64,000 bases of DNA from JAOUEA01 sp963719165. Its GTDB lineage: Bacteria > Actinomycetota > UBA4738 > HRBIN12. The position numbers were made by a program, and so were the translations under genes. Of the stretch, positions 24,805-31,730 are shown in pieces; positions within the stretch are counted from its first letter, which is position 1, and every line of letters begins with the position of its first letter. The notes under the pieces are model-generated. The model ran no database searches. It worked only from the letters and a program-made list of their open reading frames with translations, and had not been told where the DNA came from. The stretch covers positions 2,046,001 to 2,110,000 of the forward strand of contig CAVRAV010000001.1 of assembly GCA_963719165.1 (NCBI GenBank). The letters run 5' to 3'.

Positions 24805-25605
24805 CTAGCCGGGAGCGGGCGTCGTGAGGCACCCCTGCGAGCGGCCCAGGAGCTTCAGTCCCTCCAGGTCGCCCGGCCCGAAGTTCGTGACGCCTCCGCC
24901 GGAGGGCTCCATCAGCTCTCCCCACTGCTTCACATGGCCCATCCCCATCACGTGCGCGAGCTCGTGCAGGACCACGAGACCCTGCTCACCGTAGGAGGCG
25001 AATCCTGGTGGGTTGGGATCGAGGACGTTGATGGCGGCCCAGCCGCTCACGTAGATCTCCTCCAGGCCGGTCCCCGGCAACTGGGGCGCGGCCACGCCCG
25101 CGGCGATCTCGCCGTCTTTATCGAACGGGATGTCCGTCTGCGAGGGCGCGACCCACGCGATCAACACCGGTGCCCACCGATCTCCGTAGCGCCCGGGCTG
25201 ATAGGCGGGCCTGCCCTCGACGGGGATCTCAGCGGACAACCCGTCGAAGGCGAAGGGGATGCCGGTGGCCGCCGTCATCCGACGCACCGCCTCCTGGACG
25301 TCGTTCAGGGAGCCCTCCGGCGCGGCGCCGAGGTTCACCACGTAGTGGATCGGCTCGCAGGGGTTCCACCGCACGCCGCCGCCGTCGTGCTGCAGGATGA
25401 AGCTGTAGCGCGCCGTTCCGCTCGCTGCAGGATGAACCAGGTGGGGAACGATCGGGACGAGCGCGGCCGCCACGATCGCCGAGACCGTCAGCACCACCAC
25501 GATCGCCCGGAGGCCACGCCGGCGGCGCGGTGGCGGCGCGGCAGGTGTCCACAGGCCCCCCGGCGGCGGCGGGAGCCAGACGTCGGGCCGTGGAGGAAGC
25601 GATCG
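24805..25605 (-). CDS. Membrane-anchored matrixin-like zinc metalloprotease
   Basis: This 266-residue protein has a Pro/Arg-rich cytosolic N-terminus (residues 1-34), one TM anchor (LRAIVVVLTVSAIVAAALVPIV) and an extracellular catalytic domain. The zinc site HELAHVMGMGH matches HExxHxxGxxH of matrixin/metzincin proteases, and ELMEPS supplies a Met-turn-like segment. The N-terminal part of the domain (RWNPCEPIHYVVN, ALVRRMTAATGIPF-like helix) resembles astacin/matrixin folds. TACGCT (25617-25612) lies 6 nt before ATG 25605, giving a leaderless mRNA. The substrate is unknown. Confidence 0.87.
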   Translation of the reverse strand, partial: RSLPPRPDVWLPPPPGGLWTPAAPPPRRRRGLRAIVVVLTVSAIVAAALVPIVPHLVHPAASGTARYSFILQHDGGGVRWNPCEPIHYVVNLGAAPEGSLNDVQEAVRRMTAATGIPFAFDGLSAEIPVEGRPAYQPGRYGDRWAPVLIAWVAPSQTDIPFDKDGEIAAGVAAPQLPGTGLEEIYVSGWAAINVLDPNPPGFASYGEQGLVVLHELAHVMGMGHVKQWGELMEPSGGGVTNFGPGDLEGLKLLGRSQGCLTTPAPG

Positions 25606-25676
25606 CATGGAACGAGCGTACGGGGGACGCGGGGAAGACACCATGGGATGCGTATCGGACGGATCCGCCCGTGGCG

Positions 25677-26168
25677 TTACCCGGTGCGGGTGAACACGAC
25701 CGGGTGCCTGCCCACGCGGCGGCGCCGACGCTTGGGCCAGTAGATGAGCACGACCTTCGCCTTGAGCGCGTCGCGACGCACGGGGCCGAACTGCCGTGAA
25801 TCGGTCGAGGAAGGGTGGTCGCCCTCGACCCACCACTGCCCAGGGTCCAGGCTGCGATCGGCCACGGCGCCCCCGGGAGCCGCCACGATCCGTTTCACCA
25901 TCTCGTAGCCCGGGCGATCCGGGTGCGCGACCACCACGACGTCGCCCACGCGGTACGAGCGAGGTTCGACCACGAGCGCCCAGTCGCCCGGCAGGAGCGT
26001 CGGCGTCATCGACGAACCCTCGATCGCGACGCGCCCCGGGTGGAACCGAAGGGCCGCCCACCCGAGCCCCGCGGCGGCGGCCGCGCCTGCGACGGCCGCC
26101 ACGATCCGTTCCGGACGTCGGTGGTAGGTTGCGGATGAAGGCTCATCCGCCGAAGGAGGAGGTTCCAT
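25677..26168 (-). CDS. sodX: Nickel-SOD maturation protease (SodX, S26 family)
   Basis: This 163-residue signal-peptidase-like protein has one N-terminal TM helix (IVAAVAGAAAAAGLGWAAL), the catalytic Ser in IEGSSMTPTLLPGD and the catalytic Lys in YEMVKRIVAAPGG. It is smaller than the LepB gene at 31 kb. Proteins of this kind encoded beside sodN remove the SOD propeptide to expose the nickel-binding N-terminus. Here sodX is divergent from sodN and the two ATGs physically overlap (CATG at 26166-26169). AATGCT lies 6 nt before its ATG, a weak -10 match. ATG 26186 is an alternative start. Confidence 0.88.
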   Translation of the reverse strand: MEPPPSADEPSSATYHRRPERIVAAVAGAAAAAGLGWAALRFHPGRVAIEGSSMTPTLLPGDWALVVEPRSYRVGDVVVVAHPDRPGYEMVKRIVAAPGGAVADRSLDPGQWWVEGDHPSSTDSRQFGPVRRDALKAKVVLIYWPKRRRRRVGRHPVVFTRTG

Positions 26169-26559
26169 GCTCGAAGCATTCCTCAAGCCGCGCCGTTCCG
26201 TCCACGCCCACTGCGACCTGCCGTGCGGCGTCTACGACCCGGCCCAGGCGCGTATCGAAGCCGAGTCCGTGAAGGGCTGCCAGGAGAAGTACCAGGGCAA
26301 CGAGGATCCGGTCTTCCGCGAGCGCGCGGTAGTCATCAAGGAAGAGCGCGCCAACATGGTCAAGGAGCACCTCTGGGTGCTGTGGACCGACTACTTCAAG
26401 CCCGAGCACGTCGAGAAGTACCCCGACCTCCACGACAAGTTCTGGAAGGCGACCAAGCTCGCCGGCGACGCCAAGAAGTCGATCGACCCCGCGCAGGGTC
26501 AGCAGCTGCTCGACGCGATCGACGACCTCGCGAAGATCTTCTGGGAGACCAAGTCCTAG
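26167..26559 (+). CDS. sodN: Nickel superoxide dismutase
   Basis: This 130-residue precursor of a cytosolic homohexameric Ni-SOD converts superoxide to oxygen and hydrogen peroxide. The nickel hook HCDLPCGVYDP is intact: the N-terminal His and two Cys become ligands after removal of a 14-residue propeptide (MLEAFLKPRRSVHA). The remaining 116 residues match the usual mature size. An AGGAGGAGG ribosome site precedes ATG 26167. The divergent neighbour encodes the processing protease. Confidence 0.97.
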   Translation: MLEAFLKPRRSVHAHCDLPCGVYDPAQARIEAESVKGCQEKYQGNEDPVFRERAVVIKEERANMVKEHLWVLWTDYFKPEHVEKYPDLHDKFWKATKLAGDAKKSIDPAQGQQLLDAIDDLAKIFWETKS

Positions 26560-26930
26560 CCCCCTGAGGAGCGCTCTCAGCCCACGGGTCCGGCACTGCC
26601 CGGGCTGAGGAGCGCCGGTTCGCCGGGCGAGGTCGCGCTCTTTGGGGAGGTGCCGGTGGGCCGGGGCCGTCGGATCCCCGGCCCACCGGACGTGCGCCGA
26701 TCCCTCGACGCAGCTCCGCCGCCCGACGCGCGAGCGTGGACGACGAGGCCATCGAGCCAAGCGAGGTGGAGTGGGTCTGGCGGCACCCCACCCCGCCCGG
26801 TCTCCCCAGCTACATCGGCAACCACCGCTCGGGAGGCGCAGGGACCGAAGGGCGGTATCTGAGGTCCGAACGGTCGATGCGGCCTTCGGCCCAACGGTAC
26901 TCGCACGCCTTCGGGTAGCCTCGGGGTCCC
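26560..26930. other. Intergenic region downstream of sodN
   Basis: These 371 bases have no convincing gene. A strong hairpin (26653-26689) lies in the middle. A GTG-started 60-codon frame (26736-26918) begins plausibly (DDEAIEPSEVEWVWRHP) but its second half looks random, so it was not called. TAGCCT at 26916-26921 is the likely -10 of the next gene. Confidence 0.5.
26653..26689 (+). terminator. Strong hairpin after sodN
   Basis: CCGGTGGGCCGGGG (26653-26666) and CCCCGGCCCACCGG (26676-26689) are perfect 14-bp inverted copies around a 9-nt loop. No T-run follows. It probably ends the sodN transcript, though it lies about 95 nt past the stop codon. Confidence 0.55.
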
Positions 26931-27911
26931 ATGAAGGACATCGGTCTCGTCGGCGTGCCGTTCTCCGGCAAGTCCACCCTGTTCACAGCGCTCACCCGGG
27001 CCGGCTCCCACGGCGGCCGGGCGAACGTGGCGGTCGTCCCCGTCCCCGATCCACGGCTGCAGGTGCTCACCGACCTGGAGGGATCGCAGAAGACCGTGCC
27101 CGCGCAGGTGCGGTTCGTCGACGTTCCGGGCGGAACGTCGAGCGCGCAAGGCGTGGCGAAGCTCCGCGAGGTCGACGCGCTGGCCCTCGTGATCCGCTGT
27201 TTCGGCCCGGACCAGGCGCCGGCGTCCGAGCTGGCCGACGTGCGCGCCGACCTGCTCCTCGCCGACCTCGCCGTGATCGAGTCCGCGCTGGAGAAGGCCC
27301 AGAAGCGAGCCAAAGGCAGGGCGAACGACGAGGTGGCGGCGCTCGCAAGGGCGAAGTCCGCGCTGGACGCGGAACGGCCGCTGCGCGAGGCCGGCCTCGA
27401 GCCCCCCGAGGCCGAGATCCTCCGCGGGATCGCGCCCCTCACTGCGAAGCCCGAGCTCGTCGTGGCGAACCTCGAGGAGGGTTTGGAGGTACCGCTCGAT
27501 ATCGCCACCGAGGAGGCCGTGGCCGTCTACGCCTCCATCGAGGCCGAGACCGCAGAGATGGATCCCGACGAGGCCCGCGCACTGCTCGAGGAGTTCGGCG
27601 TGACCGAACCGGGCCTCGACCGCGTGATCCACGCGGGCTACCGAGCGCTCGACCTCATCACCTTCCTCACCACGGGTGAGGACGAGACCCGCGCGTGGGA
27701 GGTGCGCCGCGGCGCGCACGCCCCCGAAGCAGCGGGCGTGATCCACACCGACCTGCAACGCGGATTCATCCGCGCGGAAGTGATCGGCTACGACGAGCTC
27801 GTCGCGCAGGGCTCGATGGAGCGTGCGAAGGCGGCCGGGAAGATCCGCGTGGAGGGCAAGGACTACCCCGTCGCTGAGGGCGACATCCTGCACGTTCGGT
27901 TCGCGGTTTGA
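26931..27911 (+). CDS. YchF-family GTPase/ATPase (short paralogue)
   Basis: This 326-residue protein of the Obg-like YchF family has Walker A GVPFSGKST, the G3 motif FVDVPGG and the segment LVVANLEEG in place of the usual G4 NxxE. The C-terminal ~85 residues match the TGS-like end very well (ITFLTTGEDETRAWEVRRG, AAGVIHTDLQRGFIRAEVIGYDEL, GDILHVRFAV). It is about 35 residues shorter than typical YchF and less conserved in the G-domain (GVPFSGKS instead of GLPNVGKS), so it may be a second copy. TAGCCT lies 9 nt before the ATG. Function is poorly known; E. coli YchF binds ATP and ribosomes. Confidence 0.85.
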   Translation: MKDIGLVGVPFSGKSTLFTALTRAGSHGGRANVAVVPVPDPRLQVLTDLEGSQKTVPAQVRFVDVPGGTSSAQGVAKLREVDALALVIRCFGPDQAPASELADVRADLLLADLAVIESALEKAQKRAKGRANDEVAALARAKSALDAERPLREAGLEPPEAEILRGIAPLTAKPELVVANLEEGLEVPLDIATEEAVAVYASIEAETAEMDPDEARALLEEFGVTEPGLDRVIHAGYRALDLITFLTTGEDETRAWEVRRGAHAPEAAGVIHTDLQRGFIRAEVIGYDELVAQGSMERAKAAGKIRVEGKDYPVAEGDILHVRFAV

Positions 27912-27936
27912 CCGCGGCGACCGTATCCTCGCGATC

Positions 27937-28329
27937 ATGGCGGAGACGTACCGGATCGGGGAGGCCGCGAAGACGCTGGGGGTCCGCGTGGAGACGCTCC
28001 GCCGCTGGGAGCGGGAAGGCAAGCTCACGGTTTCGCGGACAGAAGGCGGCCAACGCGTCGTCGCGGCGGCGGAGGTCGCGCGCCTGCTCGCCGAACGCCA
28101 GGGGCGGCGGCCGATCGCGGCCGGGAGCGCTCGCAACCGCTTCCCCGGCGTCATCACCGAGATCAAACGCGACACCCTCGGCGCCACGGTTGAGATCCAG
28201 GCCGGGCCGCATCGCGTCCTCGCGTTCATCACGCGCGAAGCCGTGGACCAACTGGGGCTCGAGGTCGGGGGCGAGGCCGTGGCGACGGTTAAGGCGACGA
28301 GCGTGATGGTGAACCTTCCGGAGGGTTAA
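27937..28329 (+). CDS. MerR-type HTH regulator with C-terminal TOBE (molybdate-binding) domain
   Basis: This 130-residue protein has a MerR-type helix-turn-helix at residues 1-55 (TYRIGEAAKTLGVRVETLRRWEREGKL, read in two pieces) and a TOBE/Mop-like domain at 65-130 (RNRFPGVITEIKRDTLGATVEIQAG, SVMVNLPEG). TOBE domains bind molybdate in ModE and mop proteins. Immediately upstream of modABC, it is the likely molybdate-responsive regulator replacing ModE. TATCCT (27924-27929) lies 7 nt before ATG 27937, so it is leaderless. Confidence 0.88.
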   Translation: MAETYRIGEAAKTLGVRVETLRRWEREGKLTVSRTEGGQRVVAAAEVARLLAERQGRRPIAAGSARNRFPGVITEIKRDTLGATVEIQAGPHRVLAFITREAVDQLGLEVGGEAVATVKATSVMVNLPEG

Positions 28330-28359
28330 CACCAGATTTCCCTTGTTATCATTCAGCGC

Positions 28360-28372
28360 TAACCTGTAACCT
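28360..28372 (+). promoter_or_regulatory. modA promoter (tandem TAACCT)
   Basis: TAACCT occurs twice (28360-28365 and 28367-28372), and the second is 7 nt before ATG 28380, implying a leaderless modABC mRNA. GGTTA at 28324-28328 is inverted relative to both and could form an operator for the MerR-TOBE protein. Confidence 0.4.
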
Positions 28373-28379
28373 CAGCGGG

Positions 28380-29156
28380 ATGCGCCGCACGCTCATCATC
28401 CCCGTTGCGATCGCCTCCGTCGTTCTCGCCGCGTGCTCCCACGCCTCGGCGGGGGCGAACGGCGAACGCGACCTGACGGTGTTCGCGGCGTCCTCGCTCA
28501 CGGCAGCCTTCAGCCAGATCGGCAAGGAGTTCCAGGACGCGAACCCCGGCACGACGGTGACGTTCAACTTCGGACCCAGCGACGGCCTGGCGAGCCAGAT
28601 CGAGACCGAGGGCGCTGCCGATGTGTTCGCCTCGGCGAGCCCGAGATGGATGGACGAGGTGGCCTCGGCGCCGGGGGTCTCCGACCGCACTGATCTCGCT
28701 CGTAACCAGCTGGTCATCATCACCCCGCCCGACGATCCGGCGAACATCGCCTCGGTTGCCGACCTCGCGAACGACGGCGTCGCGTTGGTCCTCGCCGCCC
28801 CGGGCGTCCCCGTCGGCGACTACGCGCGCGAGGCCCTCAGCAACGCCGGGATCGAGAAGCCGGCTGAGGCGAACGTGGTGTCCAACGAGGAGGACGATGC
28901 CTCCGTGGTGGCCAAGATCGCGAGTGGCGAGGCGGACGCGGGGGTCGTCTACGCGTCCGACCTCACGCAGGCGGTGGCGCCCACGGTGCGCTCGGTCGCG
29001 ATCCCGAGCGACGTGAACGTGATCGCGACCTACCCGATCGCGGTCGTTCACGGCAGCGCCGACACGTCGCTCGCGCGGGCGTTCGTGCGGTACGTGACCC
29101 AGGGTCCGGGGCAGGCCACCCTCCGCACGTTCGGGTTCCTGCCGCCCCGCTCGTGA
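28380..29156 (+). CDS. modA: Molybdate ABC transporter substrate-binding lipoprotein
   Basis: This 258-residue protein has a lipoprotein signal peptide with lipobox VLAACS (Cys 20). The mature part is a ModA-type periplasmic-binding fold: LTVFAASSLTAAFSQIGKEF, FNFGPSDGLASQIETEGAADVFASAS in parts, NQLVIITP, VVSNEEDDASVVAKIASGEADAGVVYASD in parts. It captures molybdate or tungstate outside the cell for ModB/ModC. Its stop overlaps the modB start (GTGA). Confidence 0.95.
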   Translation: MRRTLIIPVAIASVVLAACSHASAGANGERDLTVFAASSLTAAFSQIGKEFQDANPGTTVTFNFGPSDGLASQIETEGAADVFASASPRWMDEVASAPGVSDRTDLARNQLVIITPPDDPANIASVADLANDGVALVLAAPGVPVGDYAREALSNAGIEKPAEANVVSNEEDDASVVAKIASGEADAGVVYASDLTQAVAPTVRSVAIPSDVNVIATYPIAVVHGSADTSLARAFVRYVTQGPGQATLRTFGFLPPRS

Positions 29157-29944
29157 GGACAACGGCGCGACATCGTCTGCACCCGGCCGTCGTGGCGCTC
29201 GCCGGGCTGGGGACGGCGTTGGTGGCGCTCCCCGTGCTCGCGCTGCTGATCCGAGCGCCGTGGGCACACGCGATGGCGGCCCTGACGGGCCAGGGCGCCT
29301 GGACGGCGCTGCGCTTGTCGCTGGAGGTCTCGCTCGCCGCCACGGCCCTCGCGGTGCTGCTCGGATCCCCGATCGCGTGGGTGCTCGCGCGGGGTCGGTT
29401 CCGCGGTCAGAACGTACTCCGCGCCGTGGTGATCCTGCCGATCGTCCTTCCCCCCGTCGTGGGGGGGATCGCGCTGCTCGCCTCCCTCGGGCGCGAGGGC
29501 GTCGTGGGCGGCTGGCTCCACGACACCCTCGGCATCCAGCTCCCCTTCACCACCGCGGGCGCGGTGGTGGCCGCGACCTTCGTATCGATCCCGCTGTTCG
29601 TGATCGCGGCGGAGTCCGGGCTGCGCTCGCTCGACCCTCGTCTCGAAGACGCGGCGTCTGCGGCCGGCGCGTCACGCCGCTACGTCTTCCGCCGCATCAC
29701 CCTGCCCATGGTGGCGCCACAGCTCCTCGCCGGGGCGGTGCTCGCGTGGGCGCGTGCGCTCGGCGAGTTCGGCGCGACGATCACGTTCGCGGGGAACCTC
29801 GCGGGACGCACCCAGACGTTGCCGCTCGCCGTCTACCAGGCGCGGCAGACGGATCCCGGCGCGGCCGTCTTGATCTCCCTCCTGCTGGTCGCCCTGTCCC
29901 TGATCGTCCTGGTCCTGTTGCGGGACCGGTTGTGGACCCGATGA
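29153..29944 (+). CDS. modB: Molybdate ABC transporter permease
   Basis: This 263-residue inner-membrane permease has about five or six TM segments and the cytosolic coupling loop typical of the family (EDAASAAGASRRYVFRRITLPMVAPQLLAGAVLAWARALGEFGATITFAG, read as successive parts). The EAA-like loop contacts ModC. The start GTG 29153 overlaps modA, and the stop overlaps modC (ATGA). Confidence 0.95.
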   Translation: MRTTARHRLHPAVVALAGLGTALVALPVLALLIRAPWAHAMAALTGQGAWTALRLSLEVSLAATALAVLLGSPIAWVLARGRFRGQNVLRAVVILPIVLPPVVGGIALLASLGREGVVGGWLHDTLGIQLPFTTAGAVVAATFVSIPLFVIAAESGLRSLDPRLEDAASAAGASRRYVFRRITLPMVAPQLLAGAVLAWARALGEFGATITFAGNLAGRTQTLPLAVYQARQTDPGAAVLISLLLVALSLIVLVLLRDRLWTR

Positions 29945-31014
29945 CCCTGCACGCCGAGGTCCTCATCGAACGGGAAGGGTTCACCCTCGACGCCGCGCTC
30001 GACGCGGAGGCCGGGAACACGGTCGCCTTGCTCGGTCCAAACGGGTCCGGCAAGTCCACGTTCGTGCGAGCGCTCGCGGGTCTCGAGGCCACCGCCGCGG
30101 CCCTGATCGTGCTGGACGGCGCGGACCTGTCGGCGCTCCCCCCGCAGCGCCGACCCATCGGCGTCGTGTTCCAGGACCTGCGGTTGTTCCCCCGCCTGTC
30201 CGCCGTGGAGAACGCTGCCTTTCCCCTGCGGGCCGGCGGCCACTCCAGGGCGGGGGCCCGGACGCGAGCACGGGAGCTCTTGACGACCCTCGGTGTGCCG
30301 ACCGGCCGCATGGACGCGCGCCCCGCCGACCTCTCGGGCGGTGAGGCCCAGCGCGTCGCGCTCGCACGATCGTTGATCGCCGAACCCGCCCTGCTGCTCC
30401 TGGACGAGCCGACGTCATCCCTGGACGTCCGCGCGCGGGCAGATCTCCGACCGCTCATCCGCTCCACCCTGGCCGCCTTCCCCGGCGTGCGCGTCCTCGT
30501 GACCCACGACCCCGTGGAGGCGATGACGCTGGCCGACCGACTGGTCATCCTTGAGGAAGGACGCACCACCCAGGTCGGCACGCCCGCGGAGATCCGACAG
30601 GCGCCCCGCTCGTCCTACGTCGCCGACCTCGTCGGCCTGAACCTCTATGAGGGTCGGCTCGAGCCGCTGGATGAGGGGGCGGGGTCGCTCGAGACCGGCG
30701 AGGGCACCCTGGTCGTGGCCTGGCCCGCCGGCGAACCCCGCACCCGCCTCGACGGGGTGAGCGCGACGCTTCGACCCGCCGACGTCGTGCTGCACACGAC
30801 GCGACCGGAGGGAGGCTCGGCGCGCAACCTCCTGCACGGACCGATCGCCGCCCTGTCGATCGAGGGCGAACGAGCGCGCGTGCGCATCGCGTCCGCGCCG
30901 CCCGTGGTGGCGGAGATCACCCTCGGCTCCGTCGCACGCCTCGGATTGCACGAGGGCGCCTTGGTCTGGGCGTCTTGCAAGGCCGTCGAGCTGACCCTGC
31001 GACTGCGCGCTTAA
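29941..31014 (+). CDS. modC: Molybdate ABC transporter ATP-binding protein
   Basis: This 357-residue protein shows Walker A GPNGSGKST, the Q-loop VFQDLRLFP, signature LSGGEAQRVALA, Walker B LLLLDEPTSSLD and the H-loop VTHDPVEAM. The C-terminal ~120 residues carry a TOBE/MOP-like regulatory domain (RNLLHGPIAALSIEGERARVRI), as in other ModC/MOT ATPases, which may allow inhibition by molybdate. It is the last gene of modABC. Confidence 0.95.
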   Translation: MTLHAEVLIEREGFTLDAALDAEAGNTVALLGPNGSGKSTFVRALAGLEATAAALIVLDGADLSALPPQRRPIGVVFQDLRLFPRLSAVENAAFPLRAGGHSRAGARTRARELLTTLGVPTGRMDARPADLSGGEAQRVALARSLIAEPALLLLDEPTSSLDVRARADLRPLIRSTLAAFPGVRVLVTHDPVEAMTLADRLVILEEGRTTQVGTPAEIRQAPRSSYVADLVGLNLYEGRLEPLDEGAGSLETGEGTLVVAWPAGEPRTRLDGVSATLRPADVVLHTTRPEGGSARNLLHGPIAALSIEGERARVRIASAPPVVAEITLGSVARLGLHEGALVWASCKAVELTLRLRA

Positions 31015-31053
31015 GGGCGCGCATAGACGGAAATGCCCGGGTACTCTTGGCGG

Positions 31054-31713
31054 GTGAAGACGACGTCCGGGCCGGAGTCGCTCGCGGCTCCCGAGCCCGC
31101 GAGCGCGCCCCCCAAGAAGAAGCGGAACCCCGTCCTCCAGTTCATGGGGGAACTGCCGGGCCTGATCCTGATGGCCTTCATCCTTGCCCTGCTGATCAAG
31201 ACGTTCCTCGTACAAGCCTTCTTCATCCCGTCGGGCTCCATGGAGCCGACCCTGCTGCCGGGCGACCGGGTCCTCGTTACGAAGGTTCCCTACTACTTCC
31301 ACGACCCACGGCGCGGCGACATCATCGTGTTCGAGGACCCCGACCCCAAGCAACAGCCTGACCGAGGTGTCGTCGGAGGGTTCTTCCACTGGATGTTCCA
31401 AGGGCTCGGCGTGCAGAAGCCCGAGAACGAGGACTTCATCAAGCGCGTCATCGGACTGCCTGGGGATGTGGTGTCGGCCAAGAACGGCCAGGTCTACGTC
31501 AACGATCAACCGCTCGATGAGCCGTATCTCACCGTGAAGACCGCCGATTTCGGACCGACGACGGTGCCCGCCGGATCCCTGTTCGTGATGGGAGATAACC
31601 GCGGGAACTCGCTGGACTCACGATTCGGCCTGGGGTTCATCCCGATCGACAAGGTCATCGGGAAGGCCGAGGTCATCATCTGGCCTCCATCACGGATGGG
31701 TTTGCTTCACTAG
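31054..31713 (+). CDS. lepB: Signal peptidase I
   Basis: This 219-residue membrane protease cleaves signal peptides of exported proteins. It has one N-terminal TM helix (LPGLILMAFILALLIKTFLVQAF), the catalytic Ser in FIPSGSMEPTLLPGD, the general-base Lys in EDFIKRVIGLPGD and the GDNRGNSLDSR box. The start is GTG 31054, not the upstream ATG, because TACTCT (31042-31047) lies 6 nt before it (leaderless). It converges with the P-type ATPase gene through a shared hairpin. Confidence 0.95.
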   Translation: MKTTSGPESLAAPEPASAPPKKKRNPVLQFMGELPGLILMAFILALLIKTFLVQAFFIPSGSMEPTLLPGDRVLVTKVPYYFHDPRRGDIIVFEDPDPKQQPDRGVVGGFFHWMFQGLGVQKPENEDFIKRVIGLPGDVVSAKNGQVYVNDQPLDEPYLTVKTADFGPTTVPAGSLFVMGDNRGNSLDSRFGLGFIPIDKVIGKAEVIIWPPSRMGLLH

Positions 31714-31730
31714 TCCTGCGTCGGACTAGT
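31709..31730. terminator. Bidirectional hairpin embedding both stop codons
   Basis: ACTAGTCC (31709-31716), a 6-nt loop and GGACTAGT (31723-31730) form a perfect 8-bp stem. The TAG stop of lepB and the TAG stop of the convergent ATPase gene lie symmetrically inside the two arms. It probably terminates transcription in both directions. Confidence 0.55.

Noticed and set aside
26736..26918. GTG-started 60-codon frame between sodN and the YchF-like gene
   Set aside because: The first half has gene-like codons, but the second half looks random, no ribosome site is present and it overlaps the promoter of the next gene.
31033..31053. Upstream ATG as the start of lepB
   Set aside because: It lies before the -10 hexamer TACTCT at 31042-31047, so it would not be in the predicted transcript.
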